A DNA stretch of 64,000 nt from Peribacillus sp044761665 (GTDB lineage Bacteria > Bacillota > Bacilli > Bacillales > DSM-1321), in contig NZ_JBIWCW010000009.1 of the NCBI RefSeq assembly GCF_044761665.1, positions 1-64,000 on the forward strand, given 5' to 3'. Numbering within the stretch: the first letter of the stretch is position 1; the number at the start of each line of letters is the position of its first letter. Position numbers and translations under genes: made by a program. Under the pieces are notes generated by a model. It did not search any database. It worked only from the letters and a program-made list of their open reading frames with translations, and was not told the DNA's origin. Below are positions 45,830 to 54,842 of this stretch, piece after piece.

Positions 45830-46435
45830 TTATCTTTTTGATTCTAAGTGCTTTTTCCAAAATAAATACTCTTCCATATAATCAATGTCAATAAACAGTT
45901 GCTCGTCGCAAAAAGGTACAAGTATTCCCTGCTCCATTTGCTCTTTTAAGACCTGCTTTGCACCTTGGTCTCCTTTTAAGTGAAGGATATTAGGGAAAAG
46001 ATGGTTAGCTATAAGAACAGGTGGCTGTACAATTTCATGAAAAGTAGAGGCAACAAAGGAGGTAGTAGGGTTATTTTTATATATTTGAATGAGTTGATTT
46101 ATCATATCTGTTGTAATAAAGGGCTGATCAGCAAGGAAAATCACGACTGCATCAGAGTTTAAAGAGTATGCTTGTTTTATACCAGCCTTGATTGAGTGTG
46201 ATTGCCCTTTCCTACATTCTGTTATTTCAATTGTGGTTACGTGTTTAGTGGATAATCCAGATAAATCCCATGCACTTTGGTTTTGAGCTACGATGATAAT
46301 CTCATCCAGGTTAGAATATACGGCCTTTTCCAAACCCCATTTCCCCATTTCTTTATTTCCCAATTTCAACGTTAATTTATTCGTTCCCATACGTACACTA
46401 TTTCCTGCAGCCAAGTAGATTCCGGTAATTTTCAT
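45830..46435 (-). CDS. MobA/MocA-like nucleotidyltransferase (PucB-like)
   Basis: The 201-residue enzyme has the nucleotide-binding start GIYLAAGNSVRMGTNKLTL, VIFLADQPFITTDMI (metal Asp) and a C-terminal part rich in Phe/Glu. It probably adds CMP to the molybdopterin cofactor for the hydroxylase encoded downstream. Its ATG overlaps the stop of the XdhC-like gene (ATGA), and the large subunit follows after 13 bp. B. subtilis pucB is its likely counterpart. Confidence 0.88.
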   Translation of the reverse strand: MKITGIYLAAGNSVRMGTNKLTLKLGNKEMGKWGLEKAVYSNLDEIIIVAQNQSAWDLSGLSTKHVTTIEITECRKGQSHSIKAGIKQAYSLNSDAVVIFLADQPFITTDMINQLIQIYKNNPTTSFVASTFHEIVQPPVLIANHLFPNILHLKGDQGAKQVLKEQMEQGILVPFCDEQLFIDIDYMEEYLFWKKHLESKR

Positions 46436-47400
46436 GAGACTCTCTTTTGTCTTTTTGCTTGAATTAATTCAGCTACAATACTGACTGCAATTTCAAATGG
46501 TCCTTCCGCTCCAATAGTTAACCCGATGGGAGCGTGGATATTTTTAGGGATTTCCGTTTCAAAAAGTCTGACTGTACGTGTTCTAGAACCTAAAATGCCT
46601 AAATAGTATACGGATTGGTTCTTAATCAACGAAAGAATCTCCTTATCTCTCTGAAAGTTATGAGTCATGATAATGACGTAATCATCTTCCTTGAAGGTGA
46701 TTTGATTGAAGATTTCGTTCGGAAAACCAATGATATAGGTATCGGCTTCAGGTATGTTACTGTCGTTACAAAGTGTTTCTCTCCAATCACAAACCGTCAC
46801 GAAAAACCCTGCTGAGGCAGCCATGGTTACTACCGGATGTGTATCTAAACCTGCACCGAAAATAATCAAGCGTGGTTTGGGTGTGAATGATTGATTATAA
46901 ATATAAATAGCATGTGAATTTTCGGTAAGTAGGAAATTCTCAGGTAATTGATCTGTATCTGAAGGAGGTGAAGCAAAATGAGATGATAATAATAACCAAT
47001 CCTTACTGAGTATTCTTTGATAATTAATTTCCTTCCCCTGTTTCAGGATATCTCTTATCAAGCTAACGTTCTTCTTTAAATTTTGGTCAACATATTCAAG
47101 TAAAATATATAAGATTCCCTTACACCCTGTAGATACCCCCCAATCTAAGCCTTCATTACTTTCCAAGTTATAGACGATGGTTTCCGGTTTTTTACTTTCA
47201 AATACTCTTTGAGAATGGTGCACTATATCTTTTTCTACACAACCAGCACTAATTATACCCGTGTAAGTCCCATCTTTTTTTATGAGTATCGAGGTACCTT
47301 CACGTAAATATGCCGAACCGTTTACATGAACAATTGTAGCTAGTACACAATCCATCGAAGTGTTGTGTACTTCTTCCAGAATTTTATATATTTGATTCAT
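46432..47400 (-). CDS. XdhC/CoxI-family maturation protein (PucA-like)
   Basis: The 322-residue protein has the XdhC start (VLATIVHVNGSAYLREGTSILI, ISAGCVEKDI) and a C-terminal Rossmann domain (LIIFGAGLDTHPVVTMAASAGFFVTVCDWRE, YYLGILGSRTRT, IHAPIGLTIGAEGPFEIAVSIVAELI). XdhC proteins load the sulfurated molybdenum cofactor into the hydroxylase. It is the first gene of the five-gene operon; ATG 47400 follows GGGGGAAAAA. Confidence 0.9.
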   Translation of the reverse strand: MNQIYKILEEVHNTSMDCVLATIVHVNGSAYLREGTSILIKKDGTYTGIISAGCVEKDIVHHSQRVFESKKPETIVYNLESNEGLDWGVSTGCKGILYILLEYVDQNLKKNVSLIRDILKQGKEINYQRILSKDWLLLSSHFASPPSDTDQLPENFLLTENSHAIYIYNQSFTPKPRLIIFGAGLDTHPVVTMAASAGFFVTVCDWRETLCNDSNIPEADTYIIGFPNEIFNQITFKEDDYVIIMTHNFQRDKEILSLIKNQSVYYLGILGSRTRTVRLFETEIPKNIHAPIGLTIGAEGPFEIAVSIVAELIQAKRQKRVS

Positions 47401-47600
47401 TTTCTTTTTCCCCCGGTCATGTTTGAATACAAATATGGTATTACTATTATTATGTTGAGGGATAAAGAAAATGAGTCTTAGGGAAACATTACAGTAACTA
47501 CTTTTATGATTCGATGTACAAAATGGATCTTTTCAATAGTTTATGACTGTTTTGTGCTGATAAGGAAGAGAGTGTTACTCGTCCCGGCAAAATAGTTAAG

Positions 47601-47641
47601 CATAAGAAAAAGGAGCAAAATGATTGCTCCTTTTTCTTATG
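47601..47641. terminator. Strong bidirectional terminator
   Basis: CATAAGAAAAAGGAGCA and TTGCTCCTTTTTCTTATG are perfect complements around a 6-base loop, directly after the HEAT-like gene (minus strand). Confidence 0.9.
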
Positions 47642-47656
47642 CTATGAAATTAGATC

Positions 47657-48115
47657 TTATTTCTTTTTCGATAACCCTTCCCAGGTAGATTGAAGCCACT
47701 TATCAAAATCTGCTCCCTTTTCGCCTTCGTAGGCATCATAAATATCGATTCTCATCTTTTTAAATTTCTCTTTGAACTCACTATAAGTATGGCCTTCAGG
47801 CAAGCTTTTTTTAATTCTTACCAAAATCTTTGTTACACCTTTAAATAACTCACCTTTTTTCTTTGCAGGTAACTGGACATCTTCACCTAAGCCTTTTAAT
47901 TGACGGTAAGCGGCCTCTTGTACTTTATATACCGCATCTTTATTCATAATATGTGTAAGAATATCAATGACTTGTTGGTTTTTCAGGTGCCCTAACTCTT
48001 CAATAGCATCTAAACGCTCTCTCCAGTTTGCTGTACGGTGGGCTGATTTTTTTAATTCCTCATAATTTGCTGGTAACTCGATTGCTTTTGCTTCTTTGTT
48101 ATTCAAGCGTATCAA
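47657..48115 (-). CDS. HEAT-repeat-like protein
   Basis: The 152-residue protein has an N-terminal helical repeat (NWRERLDAIEELGHLKNQQVIDILTHIMNKDAVYKVQEAAYRQLKGLG, residues about 29-77), the pattern of two HEAT repeats, and a C-terminal helical domain (TYSEFKEKFKKMRIDIYDAYEGEKGADFDKWLQSTWEGL). It is a probable protein-protein binding scaffold. Start ATG 48115 has AGGAGA upstream. Monocistronic with a strong terminator. Confidence 0.7.
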   Translation of the reverse strand: MIRLNNKEAKAIELPANYEELKKSAHRTANWRERLDAIEELGHLKNQQVIDILTHIMNKDAVYKVQEAAYRQLKGLGEDVQLPAKKKGELFKGVTKILVRIKKSLPEGHTYSEFKEKFKKMRIDIYDAYEGEKGADFDKWLQSTWEGLSKKK

Positions 48116-48335
48116 TTCTCCTTCTGTCTGTATGTAAGATTCGGGTCAAGACTAAATCACCCCGATATTACATGTGTTCCTAAGAATATATTCTTATCTA
48201 TCTAGTATACCCTTTTCTTTATGTTAATATAGGAAAACTTTTGTAGCCTTTTTAAAGATAACCCCATTTATTCAACCATCATACTCACTTACAGCATGAC
48301 AATACGGCATTTGTTTTATTAAAGTCGCTCGATAA

Positions 48336-48362
48336 AAAAACAGTACGCTTGAGTACTGTTTT
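48336..48362 (-). terminator. Terminator after the DUF4176 gene
   Basis: AACAGTAC-GCTTGA-GTACTGTT with A and T runs on its sides, about 25 bp after the stop at 48389. Confidence 0.8.
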
Positions 48363-48388
48363 AGAGAAGTTCATGATTTTAATTTTTT

Positions 48389-48658
48389 TTAAGTTCTCAC
48401 TAATATGTTTTGAAATTCTACTTCTTCTTCGTCCGTAAACCCTTCAAAAATGACTTCTGCTATATTGGCATGGTTAAAAACATATGTATATTCAGGAGAA
48501 ATATAACCTTCTGGATACGGTACAGCTAAGTAGTCATACATTTTTCCATTATCATCATCTTCCGTAACTAAAATTTGTTTTCTTCCATAGATCATTAACT
48601 TGATGTTCCCACCTTCTAACAAAATAATGGAACCATTCGGTAGTAATTTGTTATCCAT
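48389..48658 (-). CDS. DUF4176 protein, type VII secretion locus type
   Basis: The 89-residue protein fits DUF4176: LLPNGSIILLEGGNIKLMIYGRKQ, YDYLAVPYPEGYISPEYTYVFNHANIAEVIFEGFTDEEEVEF. Such genes stand among LXG toxin and WXG100 genes of type VII (Ess/Yuk) secretion loci, role unknown. Here the next gene upstream is a multi-span membrane protein, and a toxin-like C-terminal scrap lies further up, so this looks like a reduced toxin locus. ATG 48658 has AGGATG upstream. Confidence 0.8.
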   Translation of the reverse strand: MDNKLLPNGSIILLEGGNIKLMIYGRKQILVTEDDDNGKMYDYLAVPYPEGYISPEYTYVFNHANIAEVIFEGFTDEEEVEFQNILVRT

Positions 48659-48701
48659 TTATCGACACATCCTTAAATTTTTTTTGAATATAAACCACAT
48701 C

Positions 48702-49442
48702 TTATGATTTTTTTCTTTTTTTTGCTTTAAGTCCTCTTGCTTCACGCAGCACATCATTATTTTCAAAATTCGCCACATGCATGTTTTTCTTAATAAAAAG
48801 GTACTTATGAAATGATCTAGAAAATAGATAAATAAAAAAGTAAGCTAGAAACAAAAACATGGCCATCATAAACGATAAAACAATCGTATCGGATAATCCC
48901 ATTACTAGATTTGCTACGATATAACCAGCTGGAACCACTATTGCAACTATAGTAGTTTGCCAGTCAGCCGTTTTTTTCTCAGGTTTATTAACTAAACTGA
49001 TATATTTCCTCGCCTGATTTCTCCAAGAAATAAATAATAGAAAAATATAGGCAAGGACCATGGAGATATAATATAAAGGCGATTCTATCTCCAATAAGAT
49101 GGCATATTTAATAGTGAGCATAAAGTAACAAAATGAACCAACTAAACCGAGGCATCCCAAGAATAAGATTGATTCCAATTCCGTATATATTTTATTTCTA
49201 ATAAGCAGCCAAATCGCCCATAGATTAATCAATCCTATTAACGGTAAAGTTACATACGATATGGGTTTGATAATTGGAAATAATAAGGGGATTATTATCA
49301 AGAAATCAAGCATCAAAAAAGTAAAAACTGAAATAAACATTTTAATATGAAAGCTCGAGAATGTTTCTAATTCTTCTTGAATATGTCTGGGTAAATCTCT
49401 TCGTTTTATTTCATTGCTGATTTTTAACATAGATCTAACCAC
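48702..49442 (-). CDS. Six-span membrane protein in T7SS-type relic locus
   Basis: The 246-residue protein has about six membrane segments (residues about 35-55, 62-82, 90-112, 125-142, 165-185, 192-212) and a strongly basic C-terminus ending in KAKKRKKS. Family not recognised. It stands 43 bp upstream of the DUF4176 gene in the same direction and just downstream of a short toxin-like scrap, so immunity or accessory function for a type VII toxin is possible but unproved. Confidence 0.65.
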   Translation of the reverse strand: MVRSMLKISNEIKRRDLPRHIQEELETFSSFHIKMFISVFTFLMLDFLIIIPLLFPIIKPISYVTLPLIGLINLWAIWLLIRNKIYTELESILFLGCLGLVGSFCYFMLTIKYAILLEIESPLYYISMVLAYIFLLFISWRNQARKYISLVNKPEKKTADWQTTIVAIVVPAGYIVANLVMGLSDTIVLSFMMAMFLFLAYFFIYLFSRSFHKYLFIKKNMHVANFENNDVLREARGLKAKKRKKS

Positions 49443-49461
49443 CTATAATGTTTTCTTTCTT

Positions 49462-49580
49462 TTACTTGAACCAACCTGCTACAGTTTTAACACCTTTTTG
49501 AACCCCATCTTTAATTCCTGTAGATAATGTTTTTTCATTTTTGCCTTTTTTAATTTTGAGACCTCTAACTTTTCAAATGA
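49462..49580 (-). pseudogene. C-terminal scrap of a possible LXG-type toxin
   Basis: About 37 codons on the minus strand read VRGLKIKKGKNEKTL, then STGIKDGVQKGVKTVAGWFK and a stop, with a stop just before and no start. The basic, GV-rich helix resembles segments of large polymorphic toxins. Together with the DUF4176 gene it suggests that a toxin gene was lost here. The family assignment is weak. Confidence 0.4.
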
Positions 49581-49785
49581 AATAATATTTGTTGTTAACA
49601 AAACTAAATTTATTAAAGGATATAAAGAGGGGGCAAATAAAAACACCGTTAATCCTCACACAATCCCTGAATATTTTAGTTAATAAATACTAATTACATT
49701 AAACCATAGAAAATCATTATCTTTGTACCATAATTGAGAAAATACCACCTATCTAAATAATAGAGTTATAAGTCATGATAATAAT

Positions 49786-49819
49786 GGAAAAAGGATTCCC
49801 GGTTAGAGAATCCTTTTCC
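49786..49819 (-). terminator. Terminator of the opuA operon
   Basis: GGAAAAAGGATTC and GAATCCTTTTCC form a long stem touching the stop of the fused permease gene. Confidence 0.9.
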
Positions 49820-51550
49820 TTACTTATTTAATTCTTCAATAGAGTCGATATCCATATATGTCGGTACCACTAACCCAAGTTTAGTTCCTTTCAGGTTTGG
49901 TCCAAGATCTACAATATCTTCTTTGTATTCTTCGTAGTACTCAGCTGAAGTGGTTGGCAGCCAAGCGGCAACCATGGCATCTGCGCTTCCATTTGCAATC
50001 CCTGCGAACATAGGCCCTATTTCTACCTGCTTCAGGGTAACGTGGTATCCTTGCTGTTCCAATACTTTTCCGATTACATGGGTACTGGCAATTTCGGATT
50101 CCCATGCAACATAGACAAGACTGATACTTTCTCCATTTCCTTTTTGCGCCCCGTCTGTCCATTTTGTCACTTTATCACGATGAGCTGCTATCCATTTTTC
50201 CGCAGCTTCTTCAGGGTCCATACCAGTTGCCGTATCGGCCATCACTTCTTCCATGTCGCTCGATTCCCAGAAGAATTGGTCAAGCGTGGTAAAGGCTCCT
50301 TTGGCATCCTGTTCAAGCCCCTTTCTTGTAATGGTATGAATGTCTTCATTCTCCCCAAAGGAATTTTTTGGATCTTTGAGATATTTCAAGTCGAATGATT
50401 GGAACATCCAGTGCGGTGTCCAACCTGTAACAATGATCGGTTCTTTATTGCTATACGCTTTTTTCAATTCAGCGGTCATTGCTGCTGAAGATCCTTCGAC
50501 GAGAGTCCAGTCATCGAGTTTGTAATCTTCTATTGCCTTTTTGGTTGATTTCATGATTCCTGCACCTGGGTCTATCCCAATAATTTCATGATTGGTCAGG
50601 CTACCAACACTATTTGGATCCTGCTCGGACGTATCCTGTCCTTGAAAAGCGGCAAAAATACAGGCGAGGAGAAACAAGGTACCGAAAAATGAGAAGGCAA
50701 TTTTTTTGTTCAATACTTGCTTATATGCCGGATTGCGTAGAGTCTGTGTGATTCGATCCAAGATGATCGCGATAATGACAATTGAAAGACCAGCCTCAAA
50801 TCCCTGCCCCACCTTGATTTGAGATACAGCACGATAGACTTCTGCGCCAAGTCCTGGAGCTCCCACCAAGGAAGCGATAACTACCATGGATAAAGCTAAC
50901 ATGATACTTTGATTTATACCGGCAAAAATGGTTGGTGCAGCTAAAGGCAATTGAACCTTGAATAATTTTTGATTGCTAGTTGAACCGAAAGCGTCGGAAG
51001 CCTCGATTAAATCCTTAGGCACTTCCTGTATCCCGAGATTAGTCAAGCGGATCGTCGGTGCAACGGCAAATATAATCGAAGCGAAAATACCTGGGACAAC
51101 ACCAATTCCAAAAAACAAAATAGCTGGAATCAAATAAACAAAAGCGGGCATTGTCTGCATAAAATCCAAAGTTGGAATGATGATTTTTCTCGCAGAAGCG
51201 CTTTGAGCAGCCCAAATCCCTATCGGAATGCCAATCGCTATCGTTAAGAGCGCCGATGAGAGAACGAGGGCCAAAGTTTGAACACTAGCTTCCCAATAGC
51301 CAAGATTATCGATTAACAGTAAGGCTATTAATGTAAATAACCCTAATTTCCATCGACTTGTATATACGACCAAAAGTGTCAAAAATACGATTAAAATCAG
51401 TGGAGGCCCAATACTCAAAGCATCAACTAAGATGTTTAATATTCCCTCAATTAATCGTGTTAGAAAGGAAAATAAACCGGCGAACGTGATTGTTATCCAA
51501 TCAACTAATTTATCGACCCATGTACCTAAAGGAATTCTTGCGATATTCAT
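49820..51550 (-). CDS. Fused glycine-betaine ABC permease/binding protein (OpuAB-OpuAC)
   Basis: The 576-residue protein joins a permease (residues about 1-285, with segments from FSFLTRLIEGILNILV onward, and the binding-protein-dependent loop EASDAFGSTSNQKLFKVQLPLAAP) to a C-terminal substrate-binding domain (about 325-576). The binding part shows the aromatic cage motifs GWTPHWMFQSFDLKYL and AWESEI, then AWLPTTSAEYYEEYK. B. subtilis has separate OpuAB and OpuAC, while Lactococcus OpuABC is fused as here. It imports glycine betaine or related osmolytes. It overlaps the ATPase gene by 4 bp (ATGA). Confidence 0.92.
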   Translation of the reverse strand: MNIARIPLGTWVDKLVDWITITFAGLFSFLTRLIEGILNILVDALSIGPPLILIVFLTLLVVYTSRWKLGLFTLIALLLIDNLGYWEASVQTLALVLSSALLTIAIGIPIGIWAAQSASARKIIIPTLDFMQTMPAFVYLIPAILFFGIGVVPGIFASIIFAVAPTIRLTNLGIQEVPKDLIEASDAFGSTSNQKLFKVQLPLAAPTIFAGINQSIMLALSMVVIASLVGAPGLGAEVYRAVSQIKVGQGFEAGLSIVIIAIILDRITQTLRNPAYKQVLNKKIAFSFFGTLFLLACIFAAFQGQDTSEQDPNSVGSLTNHEIIGIDPGAGIMKSTKKAIEDYKLDDWTLVEGSSAAMTAELKKAYSNKEPIIVTGWTPHWMFQSFDLKYLKDPKNSFGENEDIHTITRKGLEQDAKGAFTTLDQFFWESSDMEEVMADTATGMDPEEAAEKWIAAHRDKVTKWTDGAQKGNGESISLVYVAWESEIASTHVIGKVLEQQGYHVTLKQVEIGPMFAGIANGSADAMVAAWLPTTSAEYYEEYKEDIVDLGPNLKGTKLGLVVPTYMDIDSIEELNK

Positions 51551-52758
51551 GTATTCACTTCCATCTCGTTTAAGGAATCTTTATTACCGGCCAAAGCACC
51601 AATTACGGCTCCCCGGATTATGATTCCTTTCAATCTCTTCTGATCATCTACAACAGATATCGGAATTGATGACGTAGACATAACATCCAGGATCTCTATA
51701 AGTAACTGATCTTCCTTGGCCAGTGGGATATCTATCGTCATGACATCTGATATGGATTGATGATTGTCTATTGCTTTACGGGCCTGCTCAGCTGTTAAAA
51801 CACCCAATAACTTTAGTCTTCGATCAACAACAAAGATACTTGAATATCCTTGTTTTCGCATGATTTCCAAGGCGACCCTTGGACCACGATCCATACTGAT
51901 TTTCTCTGCTCTTTTCATAACGTGAGAGGCTGTTAATACCTTGGAAAGGTCCACATCTTCGACAAACTTCTCAACATATTCATTCGCAGGTTTCATCATA
52001 ATTTGTTCAGGGGTCCCGAGTTGAATCACGCTACCATCCTTCATTAGGGCAATTCTATCCCCGATTCGCAAAGCCTCATCCAAATCATGTGTAATGAAAA
52101 TGATGGTTTTCTTAAATTGGTCTTGAATCTCAAGCAATTCATCCTGCATATCTTTTCGAATGAGAGGATCCAGGGCACTGAAAGCTTCATCCATTAAAAT
52201 GATATCCGTATGGCTAGCAAGTGCCCGGGCTAAGCCAACACGTTGCTGCATACCCCCGCTCAGCTGGGAAGGAAGTTGATTTTCATACCCCTTCAACCCA
52301 ACGACCTCAAGGGATTGCATCGCCCTTTTTTCCCGTTCTTCCACAGGGATCTTTTGAATTTCAAGACCAAACTCCGTGTTTTCCAAGATTGTTTTATGAG
52401 GGAATAAAGCGAAATTTTGAAACACCATACTTATCTTTTTTCGCCTAACTTCCCTCAATCGGGAAGCATTCATTTTAACGATATCTTCATTATTGATTAG
52501 GATTTCTCCCCTTGTAGGTGAAATTAAGCGGTTGAACATCCGGATCAAGGTCGATTTTCCGCTTCCTGATAAGCCCATAATCACGAATATTTCACCCGGA
52601 TAAATTTCAAAGTTCACTTTATTGACTCCGACTGTCTGACCTGTTTCTTTTAAAATATCCTTCTTTGATTTACCTTTTTCCAATAATTCGAGCGCAGTTT
52701 TTGGAGATTTCCCGAAAACTTTTGATACATTCCTTACCGTCACAATTGGTTCTTCCAT
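51547..52758 (-). CDS. opuAA: Glycine-betaine ABC transporter ATPase (OpuAA)
   Basis: The 403-residue ATPase has Walker A GLSGSGKSTLIRMFNRL near residue 60, Q-loop, signature LSGGMQQRVGLARAL, Walker B IILMDEAFSALDPLIR and His in FITHDLDEALRIGD, followed by two CBS domains (about 285-395) that sense ionic strength. ATG 52758 after AGAGGTG is used; the frame from 52851 would add 31 residues without a ribosome site. It opens the two-gene osmoprotectant operon. Confidence 0.92.
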   Translation of the reverse strand: MEEPIVTVRNVSKVFGKSPKTALELLEKGKSKKDILKETGQTVGVNKVNFEIYPGEIFVIMGLSGSGKSTLIRMFNRLISPTRGEILINNEDIVKMNASRLREVRRKKISMVFQNFALFPHKTILENTEFGLEIQKIPVEEREKRAMQSLEVVGLKGYENQLPSQLSGGMQQRVGLARALASHTDIILMDEAFSALDPLIRKDMQDELLEIQDQFKKTIIFITHDLDEALRIGDRIALMKDGSVIQLGTPEQIMMKPANEYVEKFVEDVDLSKVLTASHVMKRAEKISMDRGPRVALEIMRKQGYSSIFVVDRRLKLLGVLTAEQARKAIDNHQSISDVMTIDIPLAKEDQLLIEILDVMSTSSIPISVVDDQKRLKGIIIRGAVIGALAGNKDSLNEMEVNT

Positions 52759-52915
52759 CAACTCACCTCTTTTTTTATGTATAGGACTATGTGAATTCAA
52801 AAATAAAGCCATACGAGTTATGTATAGAATGTGCTTTTGTGTCGAATGCATACGTATAATAACGATTTATGCTCAACCCTTTTGTAAAACAAATGGACTA
52901 AATAATTTATTGTAT

Positions 52916-52941
52916 AAAAAAAAGGCCCATTAATTGAGCCA
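52916..52941 (-). terminator. Weak terminator of the MBL hydrolase gene
   Basis: On the minus strand GGCTC and GGGCC pair (one G-U) before TTTTTTTT, overlapping the 3' end of the hydrolase gene. Confidence 0.5.
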
Positions 52942-52942
52942 A

Positions 52943-53884
52943 TTATACATTCGATTGAAAATACCATATACCATCTTTTTTATATTTTCGGCATTGTCCC
53001 TTAAAGTACAGGTACTGTAGATGTGCCAGTGTTTCTCCAATAGCAAACCGGGATTCGTGAACCGACAGTTTTCTAAAAAGGATATTACAGGCATCTTGTA
53101 TCGTAGTCGGCTCCTTCATATTTTCATAGGCTACATGTAACCGTTCTTGATGATGATCCAATAATTCTCTAATCCTTTTATTGGCATTCCTAAACGGTTT
53201 TCCATGGGAAGGAATAACATAATCAACATTCAATTTCTCTATTTTCTTTAAGGAAGTAAAAAATGACTCCAACGGATTGCTGATTCCTTGAAACCAATAC
53301 GATATATTAGGAGAAATCCTCGGCAATATATGATCTGTAGAGAAAAGAACGCTATTTTCTTTATTGTACAGCGTGATTAATCCATCTGAATGACCTGGTG
53401 TAAAAATCACTTCATATTCATGCTTGCCGAAAAGTAGCTTCATTCCTTCCTCAAGATGATGGTTGACCGTAGGATAGGGCTTTACCTTGGGAACAAAGCT
53501 GCCTTCATCATTGGATAAAGCAAGAGCTAAGTCATTTTGTATACCACATGATTCATATTGATTTGCGAGCAAGTCGAGTGTTGTTGGCTCCCAGAAAGTA
53601 GTGCCCGCTATTTCATCGACTTTCGTCATCCAAACTTCTGCACCTGTAGATTGCTGTAAATTCCCGGCATATCCAAAGTGATCCGGGTGATAATGGGTGA
53701 GGATGATATCGCCAATTTCGTGTCTTTCAATGATGGGCTGCCATATATCACGTGAAGTTTGATTATTTAATCCTGCATCGATAATTGTCCATCCATGCGT
53801 CCCTTCGGCTAAAAAACAATGAACGTGATCCAACCTAAATGGCAAGGGAATGGTCACTTGAGTAACTCCTAGTTCATTCAACAA
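52943..53884 (-). CDS. MBL-fold metallohydrolase
   Basis: The 313-residue enzyme has the metal motif LTHYHPDHFGYAG (HxHxDH, near residue 60), a His in FTPGHSDGLI, Asp in LFSTDHILP and His in VIPSHGKPF, the full set for a two-metal site. A C-terminal helical domain (about 225-313) resembles winged-helix tails of metabolite hydrolases of this type. The substrate is unknown. It is a single gene, with ATG 53884 after GGAGAAGG. Confidence 0.85.
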   Translation of the reverse strand: MLNELGVTQVTIPLPFRLDHVHCFLAEGTHGWTIIDAGLNNQTSRDIWQPIIERHEIGDIILTHYHPDHFGYAGNLQQSTGAEVWMTKVDEIAGTTFWEPTTLDLLANQYESCGIQNDLALALSNDEGSFVPKVKPYPTVNHHLEEGMKLLFGKHEYEVIFTPGHSDGLITLYNKENSVLFSTDHILPRISPNISYWFQGISNPLESFFTSLKKIEKLNVDYVIPSHGKPFRNANKRIRELLDHHQERLHVAYENMKEPTTIQDACNILFRKLSVHESRFAIGETLAHLQYLYFKGQCRKYKKDGIWYFQSNV

Positions 53885-54040
53885 ATATACCTTCTCCTTC
53901 CAATTCCAAACTATTTATAAAAAGATCCACCAAATATAATGCTACTTACTAAATTCGGCACTTTTTTAAAAGTTCCTTTTATTGGAATTTGAGAAATAGG
54001 AATAAAAGTATGACGATGCTCTTTTAAACTAAAGGAAAGA

Positions 54041-54063
54041 CCCCCATCATTTTTGATGAGGGC
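54041..54063 (-). terminator. Terminator of the 197-residue protein gene
   Basis: CCCTCATCA-AAAA-TGATGGGGG on the minus strand, then TCTTTCCTTT, just after the stop. Confidence 0.8.
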
Positions 54064-54075
54064 CGTTCACGTATG

Positions 54076-54669
54076 TTACTGTTCTTCTTCCATGGTTTCA
54101 TTGAGACTAAATAGAAAATGGTAAATTAGATTAAACGCTTCATTAAATGAAATCTCTTCCTTAAATCCTTTTACACCATTCAATGCAAAATTGACGTCCC
54201 ATAGCCCATCACCTTGATTGAACATCATGCTGAACGTGCCGATATCCCCTTGTACTTCTTTAGTGAAATACGCTTTAAGAGCATCTCCCATTTTCTTCTG
54301 GAATCTCAACCCGAACATTGCATTATATGTTCCAAATACATCATCGACTTCTAAAGAAAGTGCTTCCACTCCGATTATATTGAACCAAGAAGATTCAAAG
54401 TAAAGGAATTCATCCTTATTTGTTTTCAAATATTCTATTGGCTGCAAAAGGAATGCAGCCGATTCTTCCTTAATCAACTCTTCGCTTTCTTTATTACTAA
54501 GCTCGGTATAAGCATCAGTAAAGCGGGTAGTATTGTCTTTGTCTACTATAGTAATATCATCAGTCAGCAACTGATGTTTTTTGGCATATTCCTTTTCTTC
54601 TGTATGTAATTCAATCGAATTACCTTTTAAAGTCTTCGATATGTATGTTTCCATTTGCTTTTTTAACAT
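54076..54669 (-). CDS. Hypothetical cytosolic protein, 197 residues
   Basis: The acidic protein (ending NETMEEEQ) has a helical start, a middle part of strands and helices (LYFESSWFNIIGVEALSLEVDDVFGTYNAMFGLRF, FTKEVQGDIGTFSMMFNQGDGLWDVNFALNGV) and no membrane segment. I recognise no family. ATG 54669 follows AGGAGGAC at good spacing. The gene faces away from the FAD oxidase, so the two share the promoter region around 54700-54840. Confidence 0.6.
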   Translation of the reverse strand: MLKKQMETYISKTLKGNSIELHTEEKEYAKKHQLLTDDITIVDKDNTTRFTDAYTELSNKESEELIKEESAAFLLQPIEYLKTNKDEFLYFESSWFNIIGVEALSLEVDDVFGTYNAMFGLRFQKKMGDALKAYFTKEVQGDIGTFSMMFNQGDGLWDVNFALNGVKGFKEEISFNEAFNLIYHFLFSLNETMEEEQ

Positions 54670-54842
54670 GCATTCGTCCTCCTAGTATCTTTACAAGCCT
54701 ATTCCTCTTCATCATAGCACATTTTACCCAGATAAAATAACTGTGTGAATAAATCAAATACCATTCCGGTATGGCATTCGGGTAATCTCTTCGATATAGT
54801 AGTAGAAGAACCTTTATACATATGAAGAAATGAGATGTTTAT

